The translations under genes and the position numbers were made by a program. The notes beneath the pieces are model-generated. The model saw nothing but the letters and a program-made list of their open reading frames with translations, had not been told where the DNA came from and made no database searches. From positions 1 to 35,441 of the forward strand of contig CBDUYN010000103.1 of NCBI GenBank assembly GCA_965371445.1: DNA of 35,441 nucleotides, written 5' to 3'. Shown here one piece after another: positions 21,838-30,742 of the stretch. This DNA is from DASWIG01 sp965371445. GTDB taxonomy: Bacteria; Acidobacteriota; Thermoanaerobaculia; Multivoradales; J023. Numbering within the stretch: the first letter of the stretch is position 1; every line of letters begins with the position of its first letter.

Positions 21838-24312
21838 ATGGATTTCCTGAAAAACGATCTGCTGGCCGCTTTCCGGGCCCTGCGCCGACAGCCCGCCTTC
21901 GCCCTGATCGTGTTCATCACGCTGACACTGGGCATCAGTGCCAACACGACCATGTTCAGCGTCGTGCGTCACGTCCTGCTCAAACCCCTGGCCTATGCGG
22001 AGACCGATCGGCTCGCCATCATCTGGGAGACGAACGCGAGCCTCGGGATCTCCGAAGACGGCACCTCTTTCCCCAACTATCGCGACTGGCGGGAGGCCTC
22101 CAGCGCCTTCGAAGATATGGGCGTCTTTCAGCTCATGCCCTACAATCTGTCAGGCAACGGCCCACCCGAAAGAATCTGGGGGGTGCGGGTCACCCCGAAC
22201 CTCTTTCCGATTCTGGGTGTCGAGCCGGAGCGCGGCCGGATGATCCGGCCCGAGGAGGTGGAAGAGGGCGGTCAGGTTGCGATCGTCAGTCACGGTTTCT
22301 GGCAGCGCAGGACCGGCATGGATTCGGATCTCATCGGCAAGTCCGTCCACCTCAGCGGTCAGTCCTATACGATCGTGGGCATCATGCCGGCCGGCTTCGA
22401 GTTCCCGCCGCCGATTCGCTTCGGTGACCGTTCGCTCATGATGCCGATCGAGGTCTGGGTACCGATCGTGCCTGGCGCCGCGGAAGAGGATCGCAAATTC
22501 CGGCTCTACTGCGCGCTTGGCCGCATGGCTCCGGGGATCGATGAAAGTACCGCTCAGAAGGAAATGGAGTTGATCGCGGAACGTCTCTCCACGACCTACC
22601 CCAACGAGAACGGAGGTTGGAGCGCTTCGGTGGTGTCGCTCCACGACCAAGTCGTCGCTCATCTCCGGCCGTCCATGCTCATCCTGATGGGCGCCGTGGG
22701 CTTCGTACTGCTGTTGATCTGCGCCAACCTGGCGAATCTCTTCCTTGCCCGCGCCGCGGCTCGCAGCCCGGAATGGGCGCTCCGGATGACGCTCGGGGCG
22801 AGCCCCGGACGTGTCGTGTCGCGAATCCTGACCGAGAGCCTACTGATCACCCTTCTCGGTGGAATCGGGGGCTTGGTAGCCTCCTACTGGTTTTTCCAAG
22901 CACTGATCGTGCTCGGTCCAGGCACGATTCCGCGGCTCGAGACAGTGAGCATCGACAGCGTCGTCCTGGCGTTCACCTTCGCCACGGCGGCGGTCACGGC
23001 GCTGCTCTTCGGGCTCGTGCCGGCGCTTCGCGCCAGCCGCGTCAATATGTGCCAGCAACTGGTGAGCGGGGGCCGTGCCATGACAGGTGATCGGCAGCTG
23101 CGCCGGCTGCGCGCCTCGCTGATCGTCTTCGAGGTCGCCTTAGCTCTCGCGCTGTCGATCAGCCTCGGCCTCTGTCTCAAGAGCTTCCTCAACCTCACGT
23201 CCACAGACCTGGGTTTCGAAAGCCGGGAAGTTGTCGCGGCTGAGATGCTCCTCTCGCCGGAGACCTACCAGGACGCGCACCGCGTCATCGAGTTTCAGCA
23301 GAAACTGATCGATCGACTCACCGCTCTGCCCGGCGTCGAGGTTGCCGGGCTGGTAAACATGCTCCCCTTGAGTGAGTACAACATGGAGATCGGTCTAGAA
23401 TTCGAGAATCGGCTGGCAACGAGACCCGAGGATCACCCAACCGTCGATTACCGGGCCATCAGTCCCGGCTACCTGGATGCCATGGGTATCGAGGTGGTCG
23501 CGGGCCGTGGATTCCGGGAAAGTGACGATCGCGACGCTCCGCGCGTGGCATTGATCAACCAGAGCCTGGCCAAGCGGTATTCGCCGACCGAAAACCCGAT
23601 CGGTCAACGGCTGCTGTCGCAGGAGATCGCGGCGGTCACCCGTGGGCTGCAGCCGTCCGGCCCGAAGCACGCCTACGAGATCGTCGGCATCGTCGGGGAT
23701 GTGAAGCATTTCGGACCTGCCAGCGGCGTCCTCCCGGAGGTCTACGTCCCTCTGCGCCAGGATCCATGGCCGCTTTTCTTCGCGGTGGTTCGGACACCGA
23801 CTGCGGTCGACAAAACGACGGACATGGTGCGTCTCGCGATCTGGGATATCGACCAGACTCAAGCCATCGCCGACGTGACCGCTCTCGAGGAAAGGCTGAA
23901 CGGCGCTTTGGCCATGCACCGCTTCACGCTGCTGTTGCTCGTCGCTTTCGGCATCCTCGCGGCCTGTCTGGCGGCACTGGGAACCTATGGGATCGTCACT
24001 TACCTGGTGTCCCAACGCACGCTGGAATTCGGTATCCGGCTCGCTATGGGGTCGTCGAAATGGGGTCTCGTGCGGTTCATGTTCCGGGAGATGGGGCTGG
24101 TCGTGCTGGCCGGCGTGGCCCTCGGCCTTGTCGTAGCCTTCGGCTCGACGCGATTCATGGAGAGTATGCTCTACGAGGTCAGCACCACGGATCTCGAAAC
24201 CTTCGTCTGGGCGGCGTTGTCGATCTTCGTCATAGGCTGTCTGGCGGCCTTCGTACCGACGCTCCGCGTGAGCCGCATCGATCCGGCGGTCATCCTACGG
24301 GAGTCGCCGTAG
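21838..24312 (+). CDS. ADOP-type orphan ABC permease (MacB/FtsX-like)
   Basis: An 824-residue permease with the duplicated layout of the acidobacterial orphan permeases. An N-terminal helix (about 20-42, FALIVFITLTLGISANTTMF) is followed by a MacB-like periplasmic domain and an FtsX unit with helices near 281-303, 332-352 and 376-393. A second half opens with a helix near 424-446 and ends with a second FtsX unit near 696-720, 749-770 and 789-807. Typical motifs are GASPGRVVSRILTESLL and the C-terminal RVSRIDPAVILRE. ADOP proteins lack a dedicated ATPase gene and none is found nearby. As the last gene of the island it could export or sense the peptide, but ADOPs are numerous in these genomes, so proximity proves little. 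The start at 21838 has only a weak upstream purine stretch (AAAGAAGA). Confidence 0.85.
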   Translation: MDFLKNDLLAAFRALRRQPAFALIVFITLTLGISANTTMFSVVRHVLLKPLAYAETDRLAIIWETNASLGISEDGTSFPNYRDWREASSAFEDMGVFQLMPYNLSGNGPPERIWGVRVTPNLFPILGVEPERGRMIRPEEVEEGGQVAIVSHGFWQRRTGMDSDLIGKSVHLSGQSYTIVGIMPAGFEFPPPIRFGDRSLMMPIEVWVPIVPGAAEEDRKFRLYCALGRMAPGIDESTAQKEMELIAERLSTTYPNENGGWSASVVSLHDQVVAHLRPSMLILMGAVGFVLLLICANLANLFLARAAARSPEWALRMTLGASPGRVVSRILTESLLITLLGGIGGLVASYWFFQALIVLGPGTIPRLETVSIDSVVLAFTFATAAVTALLFGLVPALRASRVNMCQQLVSGGRAMTGDRQLRRLRASLIVFEVALALALSISLGLCLKSFLNLTSTDLGFESREVVAAEMLLSPETYQDAHRVIEFQQKLIDRLTALPGVEVAGLVNMLPLSEYNMEIGLEFENRLATRPEDHPTVDYRAISPGYLDAMGIEVVAGRGFRESDDRDAPRVALINQSLAKRYSPTENPIGQRLLSQEIAAVTRGLQPSGPKHAYEIVGIVGDVKHFGPASGVLPEVYVPLRQDPWPLFFAVVRTPTAVDKTTDMVRLAIWDIDQTQAIADVTALEERLNGALAMHRFTLLLLVAFGILAACLAALGTYGIVTYLVSQRTLEFGIRLAMGSSKWGLVRFMFREMGLVVLAGVALGLVVAFGSTRFMESMLYEVSTTDLETFVWAALSIFVIGCLAAFVPTLRVSRIDPAVILRESP

Positions 24313-24366
24313 GCCAGCTGCGACCTTGTCTTCCCAAGGGTCCGTCGGGACCCACCCGAGCGCGCC

Positions 24367-24644
24367 ATGTTCCACCACCGCTGGGGCGGTGAGCTCGTCC
24401 GCACGCTGCCCTACAGCGGCGAGGCCGACCTCAAATGGGAAGAGCGCCTCGCGATCCTCCCTACCGCGGCAACGTCTTGGCGAAGACCGGATACTTAAAC
24501 GGCGTCTCGACGCTCTCGGGGTATCTGAAGGGGCGTTCCGGCAAGCTCTACGCTTTTTCTCTCCTGCTCGGCAGCATTCGCACCAAAAGCGCCGCCGAAG
24601 CGGCCCAGGACCGAATCGTCCGGGCCGTCGTCGACCACGGCTAG
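24367..24644 (+). pseudogene. Second dacB 3' fragment, frameshifted (right direct repeat)
   Basis: These 278 bases repeat the last 279 bases of dacB (6671-6949) with about 90% identity. From ATG 24367 the frame reads MFHHRWGGELVRTLPYSGEA, then KWEERLA. One base is then missing (CGCCTCGCGATC against CGCCTCGCCGATC in the intact gene, near 24454). The correct continuation, including AKTGYLNGVSTLSGYLKG and the native stop, follows in the next frame. Many substitutions are synonymous, as if the copy was once a working gene. The upstream edge falls exactly at the ATG codon, 54 bases after the permease stop. It marks the right edge of the island. Confidence 0.85.
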
Positions 24645-24999
24645 GGAACGCTTGCCGACCACGCCGACCCAGACAGGTGGTCACACAACCGCAAGCTGCA
24701 CTCGCTCGACGGGCGCTTGGAGCCCTTCCTTCGCGAACGGGACACTTAGGCCAGGCCACCCCGGCGGACGGGTCGTCCCGCAGCTTCAGGGTGGCTCAAA
24801 GCACAGCATTGGGGTGGCGCCTCGGGGCCGGGAATCGGCGATGCTCTACCGGCCGGACCGATCCGGCGGCGCCCCTTGCCTTGAGGCGCGGTGCGCGGGT
24901 AGGATCCCGAGACCCCTCCAACTCGGGTCGGGGTCCACTGCAACCAACCGTCAACCGCGGCGCCCCCAAGGCCGCGAAACCCACGGACACAAACGAGCC
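24645..24999. other. Non-coding stretch upstream of pntAA
   Basis: No gene is recognisable. A short open segment ending ..NRKLHSLDGRLEPFLRERDT at about 24734 could be the tail of a lost gene, but I cannot name it. A GCCGGA-CCGA-TCCGGC hairpin lies at 24852-24867, and a possible promoter follows at 24876-24905. Confidence 0.5.
24876..24905 (+). promoter_or_regulatory. Candidate sigma-70-type promoter for the pnt operon
   Basis: TTGCCT (24876-24881) and TAGGAT (24900-24905) are 18 bases apart, about 95 bases upstream of the pntAA ATG. Four of six bases match consensus in each box, so support is modest. Confidence 0.3.
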
Positions 25000-26148
25000 A
25001 TGGTCAACGTCTTCATTCCCAAGGAAACCCGAGCGGGCGAGAACCGCGTGGCGGCGAGCCCCGAGACCGTCAAGCTGATGTGCAAGGCGGAGCTGCATGT
25101 GGTCGTCGAGGCCGGTGCCGGCGCCGCCGCCCACTACGGCGACGCGGAGTACGAAAAGGCCGGCGCGAAGCTCACCGAGGACCGCGGCGTGGCCTACACC
25201 GCCGCCGACGTCGTCCTGCGGATCAACGCTCCCGAGATGGAGGACGCCGAGAAGCTCCGTGAAGGGGCGCTGCTCGTCTCGCTCGTCGCCCCCCACCAGA
25301 ATCCGGACCTGGTGGCGAAGCTCCGCGACAAGAAAGTGAGCACGCTCGCTTTGGAGCTCGTCCCCCGGATCACCCGCGCCCAGGAGATGGACGTCCTTTC
25401 GTCGCAAGCCTCGATCGCCGGCTACAAGGCGGTGCTTCTCGCCGCCGAGCGCCTCGACAAGTACTTTCCGCTGCTCATGACCGCCGCCGGGACGATCAAG
25501 CCGGCCCGCGTCGTCATCATGGGCGCCGGCGTCGCCGGCCTCCAGGCGATCGCCACAGCCAAGCGCCTCGGCGCCGTCGTCGAGGTCTCCGACATCCGCG
25601 AGGTCGTCAAGGAGCAGATCGAGTCGCTGGGCGGCAAGTTCATCCCCCTCCCCGAGGTCGAAGAGTCGGGCGAGGGCGAGGGCGGCTACGCCAAGGAGAT
25701 GAGCGCCGAGTACCTCCGGAAGCAGCGCGAGATCGTCGCCGAGCACATCTCGCACGCCGACGTCGTCATCACGACGGCACTCGTGCCCGGCAAGAAAGCG
25801 CCGATGCTCGTCTCAAAAGAGATGGTCGAAGGGATGCGCCCCGGCGGCATCATCGTCGACCTCGCCACCGTCCAGGGCGGCAACTGCGAGCTCTCCAAGC
25901 CTGACGAGGAGGTCGTCCACGACGGCGTCCTGATCCTCGGCCCGACGAGCTTCCCCTCGGACACGCCGCGCGACAGCTCGCAGCTTTTCGCCCGCAACGT
26001 CTGGGCGCTCTTGAAGTCGATCTTGAAAGACGGTGCGGTCACCCTCGACTCCGAGGGCGACGAGGTCGTCGACGGCGCGCTTCTGACCCACGGCGGCGAG
26101 GTCCGTCACGCCCCCACCAAGGAACAGCTGGAAGGAGGAGGCCGATGA
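25000..26148 (+). CDS. pntAA: NAD(P) transhydrogenase subunit alpha part 1 (NAD(H)-binding domain I)
   Basis: A 382-residue soluble domain I of the proton-translocating transhydrogenase, which transfers hydride between NAD(H) and NADP(H) using the proton gradient. It begins MVNVFIPKETRAGENRVAAS, typical of the alanine dehydrogenase/PntA fold. RAQEMDVLSSQA (126-137) is the family signature and MGAGVAGLQAIATAKRLGA (174-192) is the Rossmann NAD loop. The mobile-loop region near 215-235 contains EESGEGEGGYAKEMS. The frame is open to 24652, but the preceding 116 codons are not protein-like, so the ATG at 25000 is taken. The stop overlaps pntAB by ATGA. The alpha chain is split into two genes, as in Rhodospirillum rubrum. 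Confidence 0.93.
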   Translation: MVNVFIPKETRAGENRVAASPETVKLMCKAELHVVVEAGAGAAAHYGDAEYEKAGAKLTEDRGVAYTAADVVLRINAPEMEDAEKLREGALLVSLVAPHQNPDLVAKLRDKKVSTLALELVPRITRAQEMDVLSSQASIAGYKAVLLAAERLDKYFPLLMTAAGTIKPARVVIMGAGVAGLQAIATAKRLGAVVEVSDIREVVKEQIESLGGKFIPLPEVEESGEGEGGYAKEMSAEYLRKQREIVAEHISHADVVITTALVPGKKAPMLVSKEMVEGMRPGGIIVDLATVQGGNCELSKPDEEVVHDGVLILGPTSFPSDTPRDSSQLFARNVWALLKSILKDGAVTLDSEGDEVVDGALLTHGGEVRHAPTKEQLEGGGR

Positions 26149-26429
26149 CCGGCGCGCTTCTCGTTGGAATCTACATCTTCGTGCTGGCGATTTTCGTCGG
26201 CTTCGAGATCATCACCAAGGTCCCGCCGACGCTGCACACGCCGCTCATGTCGGGTGCCAACGCCGTTTCCGGCATCACCATCGTCGGCGCGCTGATGGCG
26301 GCCAAGGCGGGGGACACGACGCTGTCGTCGCTTCTCGGCCTCGGGGCGATCATCTTCGCGACCATCAACGTGGTCGGTGGCTTCCTGGTCACCGACCGGA
26401 TGCTCAAAATGTTTGGGAAGAAGAAATGA
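26145..26429 (+). CDS. pntAB: NAD(P) transhydrogenase subunit alpha part 2 (membrane part)
   Basis: A 94-residue membrane protein with three hydrophobic segments (about 4-24, 33-57 and 62-84). It includes the conserved KVPPTLHTPLMSGANAVSGI around residues 26-45, the signature of the membrane segment of the PntA C-terminus. With PntB it forms the proton channel. It overlaps its neighbours on both sides by 4 bases (ATGA), so the three pnt genes are translationally coupled. Confidence 0.93.
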   Translation: MTGALLVGIYIFVLAIFVGFEIITKVPPTLHTPLMSGANAVSGITIVGALMAAKAGDTTLSSLLGLGAIIFATINVVGGFLVTDRMLKMFGKKK

Positions 26430-27868
26430 ACGGGAACGGCGATAATCCGGTCGTCCTGGGTCTCTACCTCCTCTCCGCGATGCTCTTCATCTTCGGGATC
26501 AAGGGCCTGACGCGCGTGCGCACGGCGCGGCGCGGCAACGCCCTCGCCTCGCTCGCCATGCTGATCGCCGTCGTCGCGACCTTCATCGACATGCGGGGCG
26601 ACTTCGCCTTGCAGTGGATCGTCGTCGGCCTGGTGGTCGGCGGCGGGATCGGCGCGATCGCCGCGATCAAGGTGCGGATGACCGGCATGCCCGAGTTGGT
26701 GGCGCTCCTCAACGGCTCGGGCGGCGGCGCTTCAGCGCTCGTCGCCCTGTCGAACCTCTACCTGCTGGTCATCGAGCCCGGGGTCGCGTCGAGCGCGGTC
26801 GCCGAGATCGGCGGCGCCGTGGCGGTGACGACGGTGCTCTCGGTCGCGATCGGCTCCCTGACTTTGTCGGGGTCAGTCGTCGCCTGGGGCAAGCTCTCCG
26901 GCCACCTGGTGCCTGACCAGCCGGTGCTCCTGCCCGGGCGCCACGTCTTGAACGCCCTTCTGCTGCTCGGCTCGCTCGGCCTCGGCTTCTACGCCTGCTT
27001 CGCGGTGACCGACATGGGGACGATCTCGATCCTGATGATCGTGACGGCGGTTCTGAGCCTGCTCCTCGGCATCGGCCTCGTGATCGGCATCGGCGGCGCC
27101 GACATGCCGGTCGTCATCTCGCTCTTGAACAGCTATTCGGGCATCGCGGCGTCGATGACTGGCTTCGTGCTCGGCAACAACGTGCTCATCATCTCGGGCG
27201 CGTTGGTCGGCGCCTCGGGCCTGATCCTGACCCACATCATGTGCGTGGCGATGAACCGTACGCTCCTAAACGTCCTCTTCGGCGGCTTCGGCGCCGCCGA
27301 GACCTCCTCCGGGCCGGCGGGCGCCGACGCCTACGCCCCGGTGCGCTCGGGCGGCGCCGAGGAAGCGGCGATGTTGCTCGACGCGGCCGAGACCGTCGCC
27401 GTGGTGCCGGGCTACGGCCTGGCGGTGGCGCAGGCGCAGCACACCGTACGCGAGCTCGCCGACCTGCTGGAGAAAGACGGCAAAAAGGTCACCTACGGCA
27501 TCCACCCGGTGGCGGGTCGTATGCCGGGGCACATGAACGTGCTCCTCGCCGAGGCCGACGTGCCCTACGAGCAGCTCCTTGAGATGGACGTGATCAACCC
27601 CGAGCTCAAGAACACGGACGTCGTGATCGTGCTCGGGGCCAACGACGTCGTCAACCCGGCGGCGCTCAAGGACCCCAATTCGCCGATCGCCGGCATGCCG
27701 ATCCTCGAGGTGTACGAGGCGGGGTCCGTGATCGTCATCAAGCGGTCTCTGTCGCCGGGTTTTGCGAAGATCAAGAACGAGCTTTTCGAGTACCCGAACA
27801 CCATGATGTTCTTCTCGGACGCCAAGCGTGCGCTCCAGGAGATGGTGAAGGAGTACAAGGAGCTTTGA
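26426..27868 (+). CDS. pntB: NAD(P) transhydrogenase subunit beta
   Basis: A 480-residue subunit with a run of membrane helices in the first half, interrupted by GMPELVALLNGSGGGASALV and MPVVISLLNSYSGIAASMTGF, both conserved in PntB. The C-terminal NADP(H)-binding domain III starts after residue 300: VPGYGLAVAQAQHTVRELAD near 328, YGIHPVAGRMPGHMNVLLAE, and DVVIVLGANDVVNPAAL. It keeps the terminal region VIVIKRSLSPGFA. The length is normal for the family. The stop at 27866 is 2 bases before the next ATG, so the lipoprotein gene is part of the same transcript. Confidence 0.94.
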   Translation: MNGNGDNPVVLGLYLLSAMLFIFGIKGLTRVRTARRGNALASLAMLIAVVATFIDMRGDFALQWIVVGLVVGGGIGAIAAIKVRMTGMPELVALLNGSGGGASALVALSNLYLLVIEPGVASSAVAEIGGAVAVTTVLSVAIGSLTLSGSVVAWGKLSGHLVPDQPVLLPGRHVLNALLLLGSLGLGFYACFAVTDMGTISILMIVTAVLSLLLGIGLVIGIGGADMPVVISLLNSYSGIAASMTGFVLGNNVLIISGALVGASGLILTHIMCVAMNRTLLNVLFGGFGAAETSSGPAGADAYAPVRSGGAEEAAMLLDAAETVAVVPGYGLAVAQAQHTVRELADLLEKDGKKVTYGIHPVAGRMPGHMNVLLAEADVPYEQLLEMDVINPELKNTDVVIVLGANDVVNPAALKDPNSPIAGMPILEVYEAGSVIVIKRSLSPGFAKIKNELFEYPNTMMFFSDAKRALQEMVKEYKEL

Positions 27869-27870
27869 TC

Positions 27871-28452
27871 ATGCCCAGGAGGATTCCGGTCTTTCTCGTC
27901 GTCCTCATCGCCGTCGTCGTCCTTGCCGCTTGCCAAAGTGAGCCCGAAGCTCCCGCCGAGCCGCCTCCGGGGCCACGGGTCGAAAACGCCGACGTGGGCC
28001 TCGCCGTCGCGGCGCTGCCCGCTTCTTTGGAGGTGCTGAAAAACGACACCGAGGGACTGGAGCTGGGGAGCGTCGACGGCGCCGGCCGTCTCGTCTTCGT
28101 GCTCGGCGAGCTCGAAAGCTCGATCAACCTGGTCGCGGCGGCCCGCGACCACGAGGCGTCGTTCGCCGAGCGTCCGGAGGGGGTCTTCAAGCAGCGCACC
28201 GAGATGATGAGCGTGACGCTGGGGACGACCTACCTGTCGCGCGGCCAGTACAGGAACGAGGCCGGAGTGATGGAGGAGGAGTCGGTGCTGCTGGCGATCC
28301 ATCCCTGGGGGGACCGCATGTTGACGGTGCGCTACGTCTACCCGGTGGGTGAGGACGCCAAAGAGCGGCTCCAGGAGCACCTCTTCGCCGTTTTTGGCGA
28401 GCTCGAGGCGATGGCGGCGCCGGCCGAGGAGGCGGCGCCGGAGGACGGCTGA
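27871..28452 (+). CDS. Small predicted lipoprotein of unknown function
   Basis: A 193-residue protein with a lipoprotein signal: RRIPVFLVVLIAVVVLAAC, the lipobox Cys at residue 20, then an acidic Pro/Glu linker. The globular part (about 40-180) has alternating strands (LVFVLGELESSINLVAA, LLAIHPWGDRMLTVRYVYPV) and an Ala/Glu-rich tail. I do not recognise a family. I took the ATG at 27871 over the TTG at 27865, which would fall inside the pntB stop region. It lies in the pnt transcript, but no functional link can be read from the sequence. Confidence 0.7.
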   Translation: MPRRIPVFLVVLIAVVVLAACQSEPEAPAEPPPGPRVENADVGLAVAALPASLEVLKNDTEGLELGSVDGAGRLVFVLGELESSINLVAAARDHEASFAERPEGVFKQRTEMMSVTLGTTYLSRGQYRNEAGVMEEESVLLAIHPWGDRMLTVRYVYPVGEDAKERLQEHLFAVFGELEAMAAPAEEAAPEDG

Positions 28453-28466
28453 AGCCGAGGGGCTTC
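28451..28466 (+). terminator. Short hairpin at the end of the pnt-lipoprotein transcript
   Basis: GAAGCC-GAGG-GGCTTC begins within the stop codon of the lipoprotein gene (28450-28452). It is a compact 6-bp stem followed by CCCC rather than T residues, so it may be a weak terminator. It separates the pnt operon from the rel promoter. Confidence 0.35.
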
Positions 28467-28485
28467 CCCGGCGCCTCTCGCTCCG

Positions 28486-28519
28486 TATAATGGTCCACCC
28501 CCGCGGAGGCGGGGGGTGG
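28486..28519 (+). promoter_or_regulatory. rel promoter -10 box and leader hairpin covering the SD
   Basis: TATAAT (28486-28491) is an exact -10 box; no clear -35 precedes it (CTTCCC at 28463). Just downstream CCACCCCCGC (28495-28504) can pair with GCGGGGGGTGG (28509-28519), leaving one bulged G and a GGAG loop. The 3' arm is the only purine-rich SD candidate before the ATG at 28527, so the hairpin could hide the ribosome binding site if the message starts far enough upstream. Confidence 0.5.
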
Positions 28520-28526
28520 ATCGACG

Positions 28527-30734
28527 ATGGCCAAGGTCAAACGCAGCGCGAAACCGCCTCTGACACCTCGTCCCAACGTCAGCCTCGAGGACGTCATGGG
28601 GCGTATGGACGCGCACCAGAAGCCCTACGACGCCGACTTCCTGACCGCGGTCTACGAATTCGCCGAGCTCATGCACCGCGACCAGGTGCGCCGCTCGGGC
28701 GAGCCCTACCTCACGCACCCGCTCCACGTCGCCTGGTTGCTGGCGGACCTCAAGCTCGACGAGACCTGCGTCGCCGTGGGCCTCCTGCACGACACGCTGG
28801 AGGACACGAAGTCCACCAAGGAAGCACTGGCGGAGAAGTTCGGCGCCGACGTCGCGGAGCTCGTCGACGGCGTCTCGAAGATCTCGCAACAAGAGTACGT
28901 GCGCCGCGACGAGGCGCAGGCCGAGACCTTTCGCAAGATGATCCTGGCCTCGGCCAAGGACCTCCGCGTGGTGCTCGTGAAGCTCGCCGACCGGCTCCAC
29001 AACATGATGACCCTGGAGCACATGTCGGTCGATTCGCGGCGGCGCATCGCCAACGAGACCCTGGAGATCTACGCTCCGATCGCCCTGCGGCTCGGCATGT
29101 CGAAGCTCCAGGGCGAGCTGGAGGACCTGGCCTTCTACCACCGGTATCCGCTCCAGTTCGCCGAGCTCGAGGCCAAGATCCGCCAGAAGATGAAAGTCGC
29201 CAAGGGCACACTCCAGCGAATCCGCGCGCAGCTGTCGAAGAGCCTGAGAGAAGCCGGCATCGACGCCGAGATCAGCTACCGGGTCAAGCGCTACTACTCG
29301 ATCTTCGGGAAGCTCCGCCGCCAGGGGATCGACATCTCCCAGCTCTACGACTTCCTGGCCTTTCGCATCATCACGGCGAGCTTGAAAGACACCTACGCCG
29401 CCTTTGGCGTCGTGCACCAGAGCTGGCGTCCCATCCCGGGCCGTTTCAAGGACTACATCGCGATGCCGAAGCCCAACCTCTACCAGTCGCTCCACACGAC
29501 GGTGGTGGGAAAAAAAGGACAGCCCTTCGAGGTCCAGATCCGTACCCGGGAGATGGATCTCGTCGCCGAAGAAGGGATCGCCGCGCATTGGCAGTACAAG
29601 GAGGGCCGCACGGGCCGCGGCGACGACCCCAACATCCTCTGGCTGCGCCAGCTCCTGGAGTGGCAAAAAGAGGTCCCCGACCCGCGGGAGTTCCTCTCGG
29701 CTTTGAAGATCGACCTCTATCCCGACGAGGTCTACGCCTTCACCCCGAAGGGCGACGTCTTTTCCTTCCCGCGCGGTGCCACGCCTCTCGACTTCGCCTA
29801 CCGCATTCATACCGACCTGGGCCATCACTGCTCGGGGGCGCGGGTCAACGGCAAGCTCGTCCCTTTGAAGACGCCTCTGCACAACGGCGACATCGTCGAG
29901 ATCGTCACCGGCCCCAACCGGGTCCCGAGCCGTGACTGGCTGCACTTCGTGGCCACGCAACGCGCCCGTCAAAAGATTCGGCACTACCTGAACACCCAGC
30001 AGAAACTGGAGTCGCAGGGGATCGGCCGCCGAATGCTGGAGCGGGGCTTGAAGAAGCTCGGCGCCTCGCCGCGCAAGGTGATCGAGGGAGAGCGCATGAA
30101 GGAGTACCTCCGCAGCGAGGGCCTGGGGCGCGTCGAGGAGCTCTATCAGCGTCTCGGCTACGGCCGCATGCCCCTGAAGCAGGTCCTCTCACGCCTCGTC
30201 GACCACGGTGCCGAAGCCGAAAAGCCGCCGGTCTGGCAGCGGGCCGTCGATCGGCTGATGTCGACCGGTCCGGTGACGGTCCGCGGCGAGGGGGACTTGC
30301 TGGCGACGCTCGCCAAGTGCTGTAACCCGGTGCCCGGCGAGGAGCTCGTGGGCTACGTCACCCGCGGCCGAGGCATCTCGGTCCACTCCCGCGACTGCCC
30401 CAACCTGAAGACCCTCCTCGTCGACCCGGGCCGCGAGATCGAGGTGGAGTGGAAGCGCCGCGCCGACGGGGTTTACCCGGTGGCGCTCACGATCCGCACC
30501 GAGGACCACCAGGGGATTCTGGCGCGGCTGACCGAGGTCATCGCGCGGGAGTCGTCGAACATCCGCCAGTTCGAGGCCGAGACGGTGGAGACCGGCCACG
30601 GCCATATCGACGTCGTGGTCGAGGTGAAAAACCGCCGCCACCTGGAACGGCTCCGCAAGGCCATCTACACGGTCCGCGGGGTGCTTGAGGTCACCCGCCG
30701 CAGAAGCGGCTGGACGGCGTCCGAGCGGCGCTGA
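28527..30734 (+). CDS. rel: Bifunctional (p)ppGpp synthetase/hydrolase (Rel/SpoT)
   Basis: A 735-residue stringent-response enzyme. The HD hydrolase domain is intact: H64, HD at 88-89 and ED at 92-93 in HDTLEDT, and KLADRLHNMMTL (152-163). The synthetase domain has the RFKD motif (306-309), which is the RxKD form of bifunctional enzymes rather than the ExDD of RelA, plus YQSLHT (319-324) and the ribose/base contacts in VQIRTREMDLVAEEGIAAHW. A TGS domain follows (about 395-455, VYAFTPKGDVFSFPRGATPL), then a zinc-finger-like region with CCNPVPGEE and HSRDCPNL, and a C-terminal ACT domain (about 650-725). It makes and degrades the alarmone from GTP/GDP and ATP. The ATG at 28527 follows a G-rich SD 7 bases upstream. 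Confidence 0.94.
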   Translation: MAKVKRSAKPPLTPRPNVSLEDVMGRMDAHQKPYDADFLTAVYEFAELMHRDQVRRSGEPYLTHPLHVAWLLADLKLDETCVAVGLLHDTLEDTKSTKEALAEKFGADVAELVDGVSKISQQEYVRRDEAQAETFRKMILASAKDLRVVLVKLADRLHNMMTLEHMSVDSRRRIANETLEIYAPIALRLGMSKLQGELEDLAFYHRYPLQFAELEAKIRQKMKVAKGTLQRIRAQLSKSLREAGIDAEISYRVKRYYSIFGKLRRQGIDISQLYDFLAFRIITASLKDTYAAFGVVHQSWRPIPGRFKDYIAMPKPNLYQSLHTTVVGKKGQPFEVQIRTREMDLVAEEGIAAHWQYKEGRTGRGDDPNILWLRQLLEWQKEVPDPREFLSALKIDLYPDEVYAFTPKGDVFSFPRGATPLDFAYRIHTDLGHHCSGARVNGKLVPLKTPLHNGDIVEIVTGPNRVPSRDWLHFVATQRARQKIRHYLNTQQKLESQGIGRRMLERGLKKLGASPRKVIEGERMKEYLRSEGLGRVEELYQRLGYGRMPLKQVLSRLVDHGAEAEKPPVWQRAVDRLMSTGPVTVRGEGDLLATLAKCCNPVPGEELVGYVTRGRGISVHSRDCPNLKTLLVDPGREIEVEWKRRADGVYPVALTIRTEDHQGILARLTEVIARESSNIRQFEAETVETGHGHIDVVVEVKNRRHLERLRKAIYTVRGVLEVTRRRSGWTASERR

Positions 30735-30742
30735 GGGGAGGG

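Noticed and set aside
24645..24740. Remnant gene ending NRKLHSLDGRLEPFL
   Set aside because: It is too short to assign and no family is recognised; left as unexplained non-coding DNA.
24652..24999. N-terminal extension of pntAA
   Set aside because: The 116 extra codons are low-complexity, Arg/Gly/Pro-rich, and unlike any transhydrogenase; MVNVFIPKET is the standard beginning.
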